64,000 bases of DNA from Cognatishimia activa (GTDB lineage: Bacteria; Pseudomonadota; Alphaproteobacteria; Rhodobacterales; Rhodobacteraceae), in contig NZ_CP060010.1 in NCBI RefSeq assembly GCF_017798205.1, positions 2,418,001 to 2,482,000 of the forward strand. Direction: 5' to 3'. A program made the position numbers and the translations under genes. Positions 36,743-45,660 of the stretch are shown here, one piece after another. The notes beneath the pieces are model-generated. The model was given only the letters and a program-made list of their open reading frames with translations. It did not search any database and was not told where the DNA came from. The number at the start of each line of letters is the position of its first letter. Positions within the stretch are counted from its first letter, which is position 1.

Positions 36743-37768
36743 CTAGATGACCAGCGCGCGCTGGCTCTCCATTCCCATGGACACAAGCAGAGGGCCTGCG
36801 TCCTGTTTCTCTTTGAAATCGGTTTTGTTGCGCATGCCCTGCCAATCCACTTGGATCAGAGATTGCGCGATCGCGCCGCCCAGCGTGGTGCCAGGCCCGG
36901 TCACGATGAAGATATCCGGCGCGAATTCACGCGCGGCCGTGGTGATCGCGGCGGTAAAATCATAGGTTTCGGTGACTTGATGCCCCAGGGTGTAGTCCCA
37001 CAAGGCACTCGGGTCGCTCGCGCCGGGCCACCAGATATGTCCGCGCCCATCAATCATCGGCAGATCCGGCTGCCCAAAAAGCGCAGCGTGCAGGGCAGCC
37101 CGTCCACGCTCGGCAACCGGCGCCTGCAACATAGAATGAAACCCCGCGTGGTTGCTCAACCGCATCGGAAACCGCTCCTGCGCGGGTTCGACTGCCTGCT
37201 CAAAAGCGCTCAAACCTTGTTCATTCCCAGCCAGCACCAACATGCCGCCCAAATCAATTGAAACGCTCAGAACGTGATCCGCGCGCGCATCAATCTCTGC
37301 GATCAAATCCTGAAGAGTTTGACGCAATGCAGGCAGGGGCACCCAGTTTTCATTCACCCAAGGATAGATCAACTGCCCACCAATCATCGCCTCTTGCATG
37401 AAGCTACCCATCGTATTGGCGATCCTGAACCCGTTCTCAGGCGTCACGGCCCCCGCACAGGCCAGCGCGGAATACCAGCCCATCGAATTGCCCGTAACTG
37501 CGATGACCTCGATGTCGCCGTTAATCGAGGCAAAATCCCCATAGGTCGCGGCATAGATCAGGCCCGAGGCATTGTCGCCCCGCGTATGTTTGGACAGGAC
37601 AAAGCGATCCGCACCGTCCAAAGCCCGCAGGCTGTCTTGCCCCAAACCCGCGCGTTGCGCATCAAAGGCGTCCAAAAGATCCGCGTAGGGGAAGTTGCGT
37701 GCCAAATACCCCAGCTCCGTTGCATTGTAGGTCCCGCGTCCGGGGCAAATCACAACAGCGGTCGTCAT
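36743..37768 (-). CDS. FabD-like acyltransferase-domain protein of unknown substrate
   Basis: 341 aa with the acyltransferase fold of malonyl-CoA:ACP transacylases. The nucleophile elbow is GNSMG (S95; FabD has GHSLG). A His-containing segment, LSNHAGFHS (about 203-211), lies where the catalytic His of FabD is. The N terminus begins VVICPGRGTYN. It is neither FabD itself nor a polyketide module, and it overlaps the E1 gene by four bases within a catabolic operon. It may move or release an acyl group made by the E1 enzyme or from glutaryl-CoA. The function is not established. Confidence 0.75.
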   Translation of the reverse strand: MTTAVVICPGRGTYNATELGYLARNFPYADLLDAFDAQRAGLGQDSLRALDGADRFVLSKHTRGDNASGLIYAATYGDFASINGDIEVIAVTGNSMGWYSALACAGAVTPENGFRIANTMGSFMQEAMIGGQLIYPWVNENWVPLPALRQTLQDLIAEIDARADHVLSVSIDLGGMLVLAGNEQGLSAFEQAVEPAQERFPMRLSNHAGFHSMLQAPVAERGRAALHAALFGQPDLPMIDGRGHIWWPGASDPSALWDYTLGHQVTETYDFTAAITTAAREFAPDIFIVTGPGTTLGGAIAQSLIQVDWQGMRNKTDFKEKQDAGPLLVSMGMESQRALVI

Positions 37769-39957
37769 CGCGCGCCCTCCACCAACGCGAGAGCCGCCGC
37801 CACAATGCTCTCAGCCGAAGGCATCGTGGCCGCATAGGCTGGGCCCGTCGCAATAAAGCTGTCCTCTGATGTTTCCCGCGCCAGCCGCGCAACGCCTATC
37901 TCATGAAAATGCGCCATCAATGCCTCGGCCACACCGCCGGAATGGCGGGTTTCATCGACGATCAACACGGTCTCACAGCCCACAACCGCCGCAGTTAGCG
38001 CCTCTTTCGGCAGGGGAGATATCCAGCGCAGGTCGATAATCCGCGTTTTGATCCCCTTGGCGTCAAGGGATTTGCGCGCTTGGTGGCTAAGGTAGGTGCC
38101 ATTGCCGAAGGTCACGATGGCCAGATCTGTGCCATCGCCATCCACGCCCACTTCGCCAAGTGCGATGGTCTCATCCGGTGCAGGGTAGGTCTGCATCCAG
38201 CCCCCGTCTTTGTCCTTGTGCAGATCCCGCATCGGATAGAGCGCAATCGGTTCAAGGAAGGCCACAACCCGCTGTTCCTTGCGCGCCAGCCGCACGCATT
38301 CCCGCAGCATTTTCGCGGCATCCGCGCCATTGGACGGGATCGCCAGGACCACCCCTGGAATGTCGCGCAGAACCGCGATTGAGTTGTCATTGTGGAAATG
38401 CCCGCCAAAACCCTTTTGATAGCCAAGCCCCGCGATCCGAAGCACCATCGGGTTGGTGAATTGCCCTTTGGAAAAGAAGGACAGTGTCGCAGCTTCTCCG
38501 CGGATCTGGTCCTCGGCGTTGTGCAGATAGGCTAGAAACTGGATTTCTGGCATCGGCGTAAAGCCGTTTTGCCCCATGCCAATCGCCAGCCCAAGGATGC
38601 TCTGCTCATCCAGTAGCGTGTCGATCATCCGGTCCGCCCCAAACCGCTGTTGCAGTTTTTGCGTCACGCCATAGACGCCGCCTTTCAGGCCAACATCCTC
38701 GCCCATCATGACGATATCTGGATGGGTCAGCATCAGATCTGTCATCGCCCAGTTGATGAGCTTGGACATGATCTGCGGCTCGCCCATGGTGCGCAGGTCA
38801 GAGCCAAAAGCCTCAGCTCGCGCGGCCTCTGAAGGGCCGTTGGTCGGCGCGCAGTGGCGTTTGGGCGGGATCAGCGAGGCCATCACGTCGCTTGCGGTTT
38901 TCAAATGCGGGCGGGTGACGACTTCGCCCGCAATCCGGGCCACGCGTTTGCGGGTGTCTTGATAGATCTTAAGGCAGTCGCTCGGCGCGGCCGCTTCTCG
39001 CTCTTTGAGCAACCGCACCGTATGCAACAAGGGATCATTGGCTTCCTGCGCTTCGACCTCGGCTTTGGGCAGGTAAGAGGTCGCGACATCGGCACCGGCG
39101 TGGCCGTAAAGGCGGACGGTTTTGACATGCAACAGCGCAGGTTTGCGTCGTGAGCGGACATAGTCGGCGGCTTGTTGCGCGACGCGGTAGGTCTCAAAGA
39201 TATCCAGCCCATTGCAATGGAAATACGTGATCCCCGGGCGGTTCTGAAAATTGGCCGCAATCCAACCCGTAGGCGTTTTGGTCGAAATCCCGATCCCATT
39301 GTCTTCACAGCAAAACAGCAGAGGCATCGGCACCGACTGATAGGCCGCCCAGCCCGCCGCATTGAACGCGCCTTGTGCTGTGGAATGGTTTGCAGAGGCA
39401 TCGCCAAAGCTACAGTAGACAATTGAATCTTCAGGGAATTCCATATGTTCGGGCTTGAGGCGCTTTGCCGCCCCAATCGCATAGGCTGCGCCAACTGCCT
39501 TGGGCAGATGACTGGCAATCGTCGAGGTCTGTGGCGGGATATTCAGCGCCTTGGATCCCAGAACCTTGTGCCGCCCCCCAGAGATCGGATCCTCAGACGA
39601 GCAGGCAAAGGACAAGAGCATATCCCATGCAGGATTTTGCCCCGGCACCTGCATGGACCGCGCGATCTGGAAGGCTGCGTCGCGATAATGCAGAAAGGCC
39701 GTATCCGTGGGACGCAAGGCCCAGGCAATGGCCGCCAGACCTTCGTGGCCGGAAGACCCAATTGTGTAAAACCCCTGCCGCTTGCTTTGCATCGCGCGGC
39801 TCTGCAGATCCAGCGCTCGGCTCAGGCATTGCGCATGAAACAGCCCGACCGCATCCGCATTCCCAAGCGGCCCTGCAGCAGGCAATCCGCCCGGCATATC
39901 GCCTGCTGCCACGCGCCTCAGGAAGTTCTCTTCGACAATCGCCGCGCGATCCATCAT
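37765..39957 (-). CDS. Fused E1 alpha-beta 2-oxoacid dehydrogenase (thiamine diphosphate)
   Basis: A 730-aa protein. Residues 1-370 are an E1-alpha of the branched-chain type (GFYTIGSSGHEG at 62-73, ThDP/Mg motif GDASANHSTAQ from 185 and CCEDNGIGIST at 216-226). Residues about 395-730 are an E1-beta (MMGEDVGLKGGVYGVT, DEQSILGLAIGMGQNG, IVDETRHSGG). It decarboxylates a 2-oxo acid. No E2 or E3 gene is in view. Flanked by gcdH and an ALDH7, the expected substrate is 2-oxoadipate, giving a glutaryl group; this is inference. It starts 6 bases after gcdH ends. Confidence 0.88.
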   Translation of the reverse strand: MMDRAAIVEENFLRRVAAGDMPGGLPAAGPLGNADAVGLFHAQCLSRALDLQSRAMQSKRQGFYTIGSSGHEGLAAIAWALRPTDTAFLHYRDAAFQIARSMQVPGQNPAWDMLLSFACSSEDPISGGRHKVLGSKALNIPPQTSTIASHLPKAVGAAYAIGAAKRLKPEHMEFPEDSIVYCSFGDASANHSTAQGAFNAAGWAAYQSVPMPLLFCCEDNGIGISTKTPTGWIAANFQNRPGITYFHCNGLDIFETYRVAQQAADYVRSRRKPALLHVKTVRLYGHAGADVATSYLPKAEVEAQEANDPLLHTVRLLKEREAAAPSDCLKIYQDTRKRVARIAGEVVTRPHLKTASDVMASLIPPKRHCAPTNGPSEAARAEAFGSDLRTMGEPQIMSKLINWAMTDLMLTHPDIVMMGEDVGLKGGVYGVTQKLQQRFGADRMIDTLLDEQSILGLAIGMGQNGFTPMPEIQFLAYLHNAEDQIRGEAATLSFFSKGQFTNPMVLRIAGLGYQKGFGGHFHNDNSIAVLRDIPGVVLAIPSNGADAAKMLRECVRLARKEQRVVAFLEPIALYPMRDLHKDKDGGWMQTYPAPDETIALGEVGVDGDGTDLAIVTFGNGTYLSHQARKSLDAKGIKTRIIDLRWISPLPKEALTAAVVGCETVLIVDETRHSGGVAEALMAHFHEIGVARLARETSEDSFIATGPAYAATMPSAESIVAAALALVEGAR

Positions 39958-39963
39958 GGACCT

Positions 39964-41178
39964 CTAGAAGAACGCCTGAAGGCCAGTCTGCGCGCGGCCA
40001 AGGATCAACGCATGCACATCGTGAGTGCCCTCATAGGTGTTCACAGTCTCGAGGTTGGCCGCATGGCGGATCACATGGAATTCCTGGCTGATCCCATTGC
40101 CGCCATGCATGTCCCGCGCGTGCCGCGCGATGTCCAGCGCTTTACCGCAGTTGTTGCGTTTGATCAGGCTGATCATCTCAGGTGCCGCTTTGCCTTGATC
40201 CATCAAGCGCCCCACGCGCAACGCCGCCTGCAGGCCCAGAGTGATCTCGGTCTGCATATCCGCGAGCTTTTTCTGAAACAGCTGTGTCTGCGCCAAAGGC
40301 CTACCGAATTGCTTGCGATCCAGCCCGTAAGAGCGCGCCCGATGCCAGCAATCCTCAGCCGCCCCCATCGAGCCCCAACCGATCCCGTATCGCGCGCGGT
40401 TCAAACATCCAAACGGGCCCTTAAGCCCTTGAACACCCGGCAAAAGCGCGTCCTCGCCAACCTCGACATCTTCCATGACGATCTCGCCCGTGACCGACGC
40501 GCGCAGCGAGAGTTTTCCCTCGATTTTCGGCGCAGACAGCCCCTTCATGCCCTTTTCCAGCACGAAGCCGCGGATCTTGCCATCATGGGCGTCAGACTTC
40601 GCCCAAACCACGAAAACATCCGCAATCGGGCTGTTGGAAATCCACATCTTGGAGCCGTTCAGCACATAGCCGCCATCGACCTTGGTCGCGCGGGTCTTCA
40701 TGCCGGCAGGGTCTGATCCCGCATCCGGTTCCGTCAGGCCAAAACAGCCAATCCATTCACCCAAAGCGAGTTTCGGGAGGTACTTCTGGCGCTGGGCATC
40801 AGATCCATAAGCATCAATCGGATACATCACCAAAGAGCTCTGCACCGACATCATAGACCGGTACCCGCTGTCCACCCGCTCGACCTCGCGTGCGATCAAG
40901 CCGTAGGTCACATAATTCGCGCCCAAGCCCCCCAGATCTTCGGAAATCGTTGCCCCCAAAAGCCCAGCCGCGCCCATTTCGGCGAATATCTCGGGCTCGA
41001 CCCGTTCCTCGGCATAGGCCGCTGTCACACGCGGCAAAAGTTTTTCCTGCGCGAACACATGGGCTGCCTCTGACAGCATCCGCTCGTCTTCATCCAGCTG
41101 ATCTTTCAGCAGAAACGGATCCTCCCAATCAAAACTTGCAAGGTCGGGACCGAAACCAGGTTGATCAGAATGCGCCAC
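39964..41178 (-). CDS. gcdH: Glutaryl-CoA dehydrogenase
   Basis: 404-aa acyl-CoA dehydrogenase that oxidatively decarboxylates glutaryl-CoA to crotonyl-CoA. The GcdH-type opening [51 protein letters not shown] and [18 protein letters not shown] are all present. The catalytic Glu is in [11 protein letters not shown] (about E383). It is first gene of the operon gcdH, E1, acyltransferase, ALDH7. It is divergent from a LysR gene, its probable regulator. Confidence 0.95.
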   Translation of the reverse strand: MAHSDQPGFGPDLASFDWEDPFLLKDQLDEDERMLSEAAHVFAQEKLLPRVTAAYAEERVEPEIFAEMGAAGLLGATISEDLGGLGANYVTYGLIAREVERVDSGYRSMMSVQSSLVMYPIDAYGSDAQRQKYLPKLALGEWIGCFGLTEPDAGSDPAGMKTRATKVDGGYVLNGSKMWISNSPIADVFVVWAKSDAHDGKIRGFVLEKGMKGLSAPKIEGKLSLRASVTGEIVMEDVEVGEDALLPGVQGLKGPFGCLNRARYGIGWGSMGAAEDCWHRARSYGLDRKQFGRPLAQTQLFQKKLADMQTEITLGLQAALRVGRLMDQGKAAPEMISLIKRNNCGKALDIARHARDMHGGNGISQEFHVIRHAANLETVNTYEGTHDVHALILGRAQTGLQAFF

Positions 41179-41256
41179 GCCTATCTCCCTTATGGCTGAA
41201 CATCTTGCGCCCTTTCAGGCGCGTCACGGGGATCTTACGTGCGCCTTTTATGCATA

Positions 41257-41296
41257 AAAATACTGGTATTTTGCATAAATGCGTGAGTATTACTCA
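41257..41296. promoter_or_regulatory. Two palindromes in the gcdH-lysR intergenic region
   Basis: aaaatac-tg-gtatttt (41257-41272) is a perfect 7-bp inverted repeat of the T-N11-A type bound by LysR proteins. tgagta-t-tactca (41284-41296) is a second perfect palindrome ending three bases before the lysR ATG. The second lies where a ribosome site would be, and none is seen, so binding there could shut off the regulator gene. Confidence 0.6.
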
Positions 41297-41299
41297 TGA

Positions 41300-42211
41300 A
41301 TGAAACCCGATAACTTGCCATCTACCTCCGTCCTGCGCTGCTTTGAGGCGGCGGCAAAGCACCAAAGCTACACCGTCGCGGCCGAAGAGCTGCAGGTGAC
41401 ACAAGGCGCGATCAGCCGTCAGATCAAAGAGCTTGAGGCCCTGATGGGCGTGACGCTCTTTCGCCGCGAAGGGCGCGGGATTGCCCTGACGGACGCGGGT
41501 CGCAGTTTTGCAGATCGCCTGTCGCCGGATCTGGAACGCCTCAGGCAGTCGATAACACTGGCCCGCGCGGCTGGGCAGGGGGGCAAGATCCTGTCCATCG
41601 CTGTGCTACCCACCTTCGCGACCCGTTGGCTGGTGCCGCGTCTTCCGAGTTTCCAAAAGCAATACCCGGATGTGCAGCTCACTTTCTACAGCCGCGCCGA
41701 ACCCTTTGATCTGGCCGCCGAAGGCATTGATCTGGCAATTCAGTTTGGCCGCGAGGAATGGGGTGGCATCACGCTTGCCGAACTCTGCCCAGAGGATCTC
41801 GCCGTCGTCGCCGCGCCTGATCTGGTCGCGCGGTTTCAGGTGACGTCTCCCAAAGACATCATGCGCCTACCCCGCCTGCACCTTCTCAGCCGCAAGAGCG
41901 CCTGGCCTCAGTACGTCGCGGATCTGGGGCTCACGCGGGATGATATCATGCAGGGGACGCTCTTTGATCAGTTCTCAACTATGATTGCCGCCGCAATCGA
42001 AGGCATGGGCGCGGCAATTGTGCCCAGCTACCTGATTGAAACCGAACTCACCGGCGGCGCGCTGAAAGTTTTGGGGCGGCCCAAATCGCAAGGGCAATCC
42101 TATTTTGTGGCAACGCGCGCCGGCGAGGTGAATCTGATGGCCGAGGCCTTCAAGACCTGGATTCGCCGCGAAGCCCGTGCGTCGTTCAAACAGCGCAGCA
42201 CTGCAAGCTAA
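41300..42211 (+). CDS. LysR-family regulator, GcvA type, divergent from gcdH
   Basis: 303 aa. The winged helix-turn-helix is at about 7-65 (SVLRCFEAAAKHQSYTVAA, QVTQGAISRQIKELEALMG), and a periplasmic-binding-like effector domain runs from about 92. It most likely controls the gcdH operon. No ribosome site is visible before ATG 41300; the start is fixed by the family N terminus. Confidence 0.9.
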   Translation: MKPDNLPSTSVLRCFEAAAKHQSYTVAAEELQVTQGAISRQIKELEALMGVTLFRREGRGIALTDAGRSFADRLSPDLERLRQSITLARAAGQGGKILSIAVLPTFATRWLVPRLPSFQKQYPDVQLTFYSRAEPFDLAAEGIDLAIQFGREEWGGITLAELCPEDLAVVAAPDLVARFQVTSPKDIMRLPRLHLLSRKSAWPQYVADLGLTRDDIMQGTLFDQFSTMIAAAIEGMGAAIVPSYLIETELTGGALKVLGRPKSQGQSYFVATRAGEVNLMAEAFKTWIRREARASFKQRSTAS

Positions 42212-42249
42212 GAGCTTGGCAAATATCGCTTAATTCTTGGGGGTGTTTC

Positions 42250-42323
42250 TGGAGCGGGTAGCGGGAATCGAACCCGCACCTTAAGCTTGGAAGGCTCTTA
42301 TGATACCATTTCACCATACCCGC
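42250..42323 (-). tRNA. tRNA-Gly(TCC)
   Basis: On the minus strand the acceptor GCGGGTA pairs exactly with TACCCGC. The anticodon loop CTTCCAA gives anticodon TCC, and the T arm GCGGG-TTCGATT-CCCGC is standard. The 3' CCA is encoded (42250-42252). The outermost anticodon-stem pair is an A-A mismatch. It reads GGA/GGG codons. Confidence 0.96.
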
Positions 42324-42481
42324 TCAGTAGGATGACGAAGTATTTTATCCGCAAATTGAGGTCAACACCTATTCGCCAGAAATCTGGGTCTTTGCCATGC
42401 AAGAGTAAGTTTGGTCAGATATCCCTCGGTTTTTCTATGCGCTCTGGGTGTAGTTTGAACGCTGCGCTTTAGTGGCTTGCG

Positions 42482-43372
42482 CTAAGGCGCCAACCTGTCC
42501 TTTAGCCAGTTTTCAAACAGCACCGCGCTGGCATTGCGCGGCTCCGTTGTGACCGGCGTCAACAAATACATGGCTTCGTCCGGCAGCACGCTCAGATGCG
42601 ACAAGGCGACGAGCCTACCGCTCGTATGTACCCGCGCCGCGAGCTTTTCTTGCATAAGAGTAACGCGATTGCTGGTCAGGGTTATCTCTGAGGCCCCCAT
42701 GGAGGAATCCACGCCGATATCCGTGGTTTTGGTTGGGCGATCCACATCGTAGTGGGCAAAAAACTTGGACCATTGATCCTCGGGTCCCATAACATGCACC
42801 AACGCATGCTGGGCAATGGCTTGCGGCGTCGCAGGGGACCCCAGTTCTTTCGCCGTCTCAGCAGAGCAGACTGGCACCAACGCATCATGAAACAAGGGCC
42901 GCGCCTCATAGCCCGGCCAATGACCGCGTCCAAGGCGCAGTTCGATATCTGTGCCTCCGACCGCAAGGCGATCGACCCATATGGAACTGGACAGATTGAC
43001 CCGGATGCCAGGAAATTCCTGCGTGAAGTCCGTGACCAAAGGCCCAAGCCACAGCGCCGTATAGCTGACCGGAGCCCGCAGATGCAGTGTCTTGCCGCCG
43101 CGATGGCCAAAGACGCCGGATGTGGCGCTGAGAATATCCTCAAACGCCCGCCGCACCGATGGCAAATAGGCCTTAGCCGCCTCGGTTAGACGCAACCCAC
43201 GGGGTAGGCGTTCAAACAGCGGATAGCCCAAATGATGCTCAAGCCCACGGACCCGATGGCTGACCGCCGATTGCGAGAGGTTCAGCTCTTGCGCAGCGGC
43301 GGCGAAATTCTCATGGCGGGCCGCGGCCTCAAAGGCCTGAAGGGCGGGAAGAGGGGGCAGTTTATTGGGCAT
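42482..43372 (-). CDS. LysR-family regulator, GcvA type, divergent from the PhyH gene
   Basis: About 296 aa. The helix-turn-helix is at the N terminus (LPALQAFEAAARHENFAAAA, NLSQSAVSHRVRGLEHHLG), followed by a LysR effector domain. The start is set at ATG 43372; a TTG at 43402 with GGAG inside it is possible. It probably regulates the divergent dioxygenase gene 138 bases away. Confidence 0.88.
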   Translation of the reverse strand: MPNKLPPLPALQAFEAAARHENFAAAAQELNLSQSAVSHRVRGLEHHLGYPLFERLPRGLRLTEAAKAYLPSVRRAFEDILSATSGVFGHRGGKTLHLRAPVSYTALWLGPLVTDFTQEFPGIRVNLSSSIWVDRLAVGGTDIELRLGRGHWPGYEARPLFHDALVPVCSAETAKELGSPATPQAIAQHALVHVMGPEDQWSKFFAHYDVDRPTKTTDIGVDSSMGASEITLTSNRVTLMQEKLAARVHTSGRLVALSHLSVLPDEAMYLLTPVTTEPRNASAVLFENWLKDRLAP

Positions 43373-43510
43373 TGGGCGTGTGCGCTCTGACAGAGCCTCC
43401 AATTTTTGGGGGTCTTTTGGGTGAAAGATTACGTTTGATTAGCTGCGGAGGCAATGCCACGCTTTAGCGAAGACAGAGCGCCACACCAAAGCCCGCGCAA
43501 GGAGATCGAC

Positions 43511-44506
43511 ATGTCCGAACCTTCAGCCCTGACGCCCGCCCAAATCGCCGCTTTCGAAGAAGATGGGTTTCTCGCCATCGACAGCCTTGTGCCGCCCGAG
43601 GACCTTGTCGCGATTGAAGCGGAATATGAAGCGCTGCTGGATCGACTGGCATCGGCGCTGTTTCAAAAAGGCAAGATCAGCAAGACCTATGAGGACCTTG
43701 ATTTTGGGGCGCGATACGCCGCGATGATTGCGGAATATCCCGACCTGACCAACTATTTGAACATATCATTGCCCTTGCTCAACGAAGGCATTGATCCGGA
43801 AACCTTCCATGTTCACGCGGGCCCTGCAGTCTTTGATTTGATGCGCCATCCCAAGGTGCTCGATGTGGTTGAGGCTCTGATTGGCCCCGAGATTTACGCA
43901 AGCCCGGTGCAGCAAATGCGGATGAAGCCGCCGGCCCAAGGGTTACACGATGCTGTGGCTGGGCATTCCAACGTCGGCGCAACCACTTGGCATCAGGACA
44001 TCGTCGCCTTGTTTGAAGAGGCCGATGACACGCACCAGATCACCGTCTGGTTGGCGATCACAGAGGCGACGATTGAAAACGGCTGCCTCACGTCTATTCC
44101 GGCGTCGCATCGTGAGGGGCCGAAAGTGCATTGTTCCAATGCGGCCATCGCGCGTGAACCGCAGGTGCCTGACAAAGTCATGGGCGGACGTGAGGGCACG
44201 CCTTTACCTGTGAAAAAGGGTGGAGCGGTTCTGTTTCACAAGATGAACGTACATCGCGCCTTGCCCAACCTGTCGGACGGCCTGCGCTGGAGCATGGATC
44301 TGCGCTATCACCCTACGGGTCAGGCCAGCGGACGTCCGGCTTTTCCGGGGTTTGTCGCGCGCAGTGCCGAGCGTCCTGATCAGGTGCTAAACGATCCCGC
44401 GGCATGGGCTGCCTCCTGGGAGGCCGCACGGCACAGGATCCTGTCAGGTCAGCACAAGGGTCGCTTGTTTGAGGACACACGCTGGAACGACGCGGCGGTC
44501 TGTTGA
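43511..44506 (+). CDS. PhyH-family Fe(II)/2-oxoglutarate dioxygenase
   Basis: 331-aa double-stranded beta-helix oxygenase of the phytanoyl-CoA dioxygenase family. The iron-binding HxD is TWHQDIV (H161, D163), and the distal His is in FHKMNVHRALPN (H248). An Arg/Ser further on (LRWSMDLRYHP) would hold 2-oxoglutarate. The N terminus (ALTPAQIAAFEEDGFLAIDS) is typical. ATG 43511 follows cgcaaggagatcgac; the frame upstream to 43454 is not supported by a ribosome site. The substrate is unknown. Confidence 0.88.
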   Translation: MSEPSALTPAQIAAFEEDGFLAIDSLVPPEDLVAIEAEYEALLDRLASALFQKGKISKTYEDLDFGARYAAMIAEYPDLTNYLNISLPLLNEGIDPETFHVHAGPAVFDLMRHPKVLDVVEALIGPEIYASPVQQMRMKPPAQGLHDAVAGHSNVGATTWHQDIVALFEEADDTHQITVWLAITEATIENGCLTSIPASHREGPKVHCSNAAIAREPQVPDKVMGGREGTPLPVKKGGAVLFHKMNVHRALPNLSDGLRWSMDLRYHPTGQASGRPAFPGFVARSAERPDQVLNDPAAWAASWEAARHRILSGQHKGRLFEDTRWNDAAVC

Positions 44507-44521
44507 GCCGCCGCGCTTTAT

Positions 44522-45469
44522 TCATTTGCCCTGCGGCACGACCTCATAGCCTGGCTCTTCGGGTTCATCGTCCGTCATCTCCGGGGGAAAGCCCGGCGCG
44601 CGGATGTCCAGTCCCGTGGCCTCTTCAAGCCGTTTGATGATGTTGGGCGAGAGCTCGCGTTCCCCATAGCGCGCGATGCCGTCGTCAAAGATACTGATCA
44701 GCATCGGCGAAATTTCCAAGGGCACATTTGCACGATCCGCGACCTCTTGAAAGAGGCCTACGTCCTTTTTGACAAGGTCCATGGTAAAGGAAATATCGCG
44801 CGAGCCGTTCAGGATGACCTGACTTTCGGTTTCATGCACAAAAGAGGTGCCTGAGCTGATTTTGATCGCCTCATAGGCGGTGTTTAAGTCCATTCCCGCT
44901 GCCTTCGCGGTCACCAAAGCCTCGCAACAGGTCACAAGGTTCGCCGTCGCCAGATAGTTGGTCACGACCTTGAGGATCGAGGCAGAGCCAAGCTCGCCCG
45001 TATGCAAAATCCGCCGGCCCATGGTCTTTAGAAAGGGCAGGATCCGTTCGAATGTCGCGCGATCACAGCCTGCAAAGATTGCGATATTGCCGGTGTCCGC
45101 GCGGTGGCATCCGCCAGAGACCGGACAATCCACCGCCGCGCCCCCGCGTTCGATCACCTTGGCGCCCAGTCGTTTGACTTCGGCCTCATCGGTCGTGGAC
45201 ATCTCCATCCAGATCTTGCCCTCGGTGACTTCGGGCAGCATCTCGTCCATGACGGCCGCCGAGGCTGCGGGCGAGGGTAGGCAGGTGATCACCGCATCAC
45301 AATCGGCCATAAGCTGCGCAGGCCCTTCGGCCCTTTTGGCACCCTTTGCCACAAAGGCATCAACCAATTCCGCGTTCAGGTCATGAACCGTCAGATCGAC
45401 CCCATTGCGCAACAAAGACCCCGATAGCTTTCCCCCGACATTGCCGAGGCCAATAAACCCAACTTTCAA
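44522..45469 (-). CDS. 3-Hydroxyisobutyrate dehydrogenase-family oxidoreductase
   Basis: 315-aa beta-hydroxyacid dehydrogenase with the Rossmann loop VGFIGLGNVGGKLSGSL, the substrate loop DCPVSGGCHRADTGN and the catalytic Lys in SILKVVTNYLATANL. It reduces or oxidises a 3-hydroxy acid or semialdehyde with NAD(P). It converges with the PhyH gene (15 bases between stops); a shared pathway is possible but unproven. Confidence 0.88.
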   Translation of the reverse strand: MKVGFIGLGNVGGKLSGSLLRNGVDLTVHDLNAELVDAFVAKGAKRAEGPAQLMADCDAVITCLPSPAASAAVMDEMLPEVTEGKIWMEMSTTDEAEVKRLGAKVIERGGAAVDCPVSGGCHRADTGNIAIFAGCDRATFERILPFLKTMGRRILHTGELGSASILKVVTNYLATANLVTCCEALVTAKAAGMDLNTAYEAIKISSGTSFVHETESQVILNGSRDISFTMDLVKKDVGLFQEVADRANVPLEISPMLISIFDDGIARYGERELSPNIIKRLEEATGLDIRAPGFPPEMTDDEPEEPGYEVVPQGK

Positions 45470-45603
45470 TTTCGCACTCCCTTGTCTGGCTCACGCGCGT
45501 GACTCAATTTTATTTTGCGTCAGCGTTGCACAGGGACGGGTCTTAAAGAAATGCATTTTGCATGTGCTAAGGCCCAAGATAATTGGCCGATCGATGAGGC
45601 TAC

Positions 45604-45637
45604 AAAAAACGCCCCCTTGGCGAGACCAAGAGGGCGC
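45604..45637 (-). terminator. Intrinsic terminator of the urt operon
   Basis: On the minus strand, gcgccctcttgg and ccaagggggcg pair with one mismatch around a 5-base loop and run into six T. It lies 23 bases after urtE. Confidence 0.88.
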
Positions 45638-45660
45638 GGAAATTTTGTGTTTCGGAAGCC

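Noticed and set aside
36065-37261. 398-codon plus-strand frame across two minus-strand genes
   Set aside because: Antisense shadow spanning ALDH7 and acyltransferase genes; composition is not protein-like.
42250-42323. Integration site at tRNA-Gly
   Set aside because: No integrase and no repeat of the tRNA 3' end was seen nearby; both flanks are ordinary metabolic genes.
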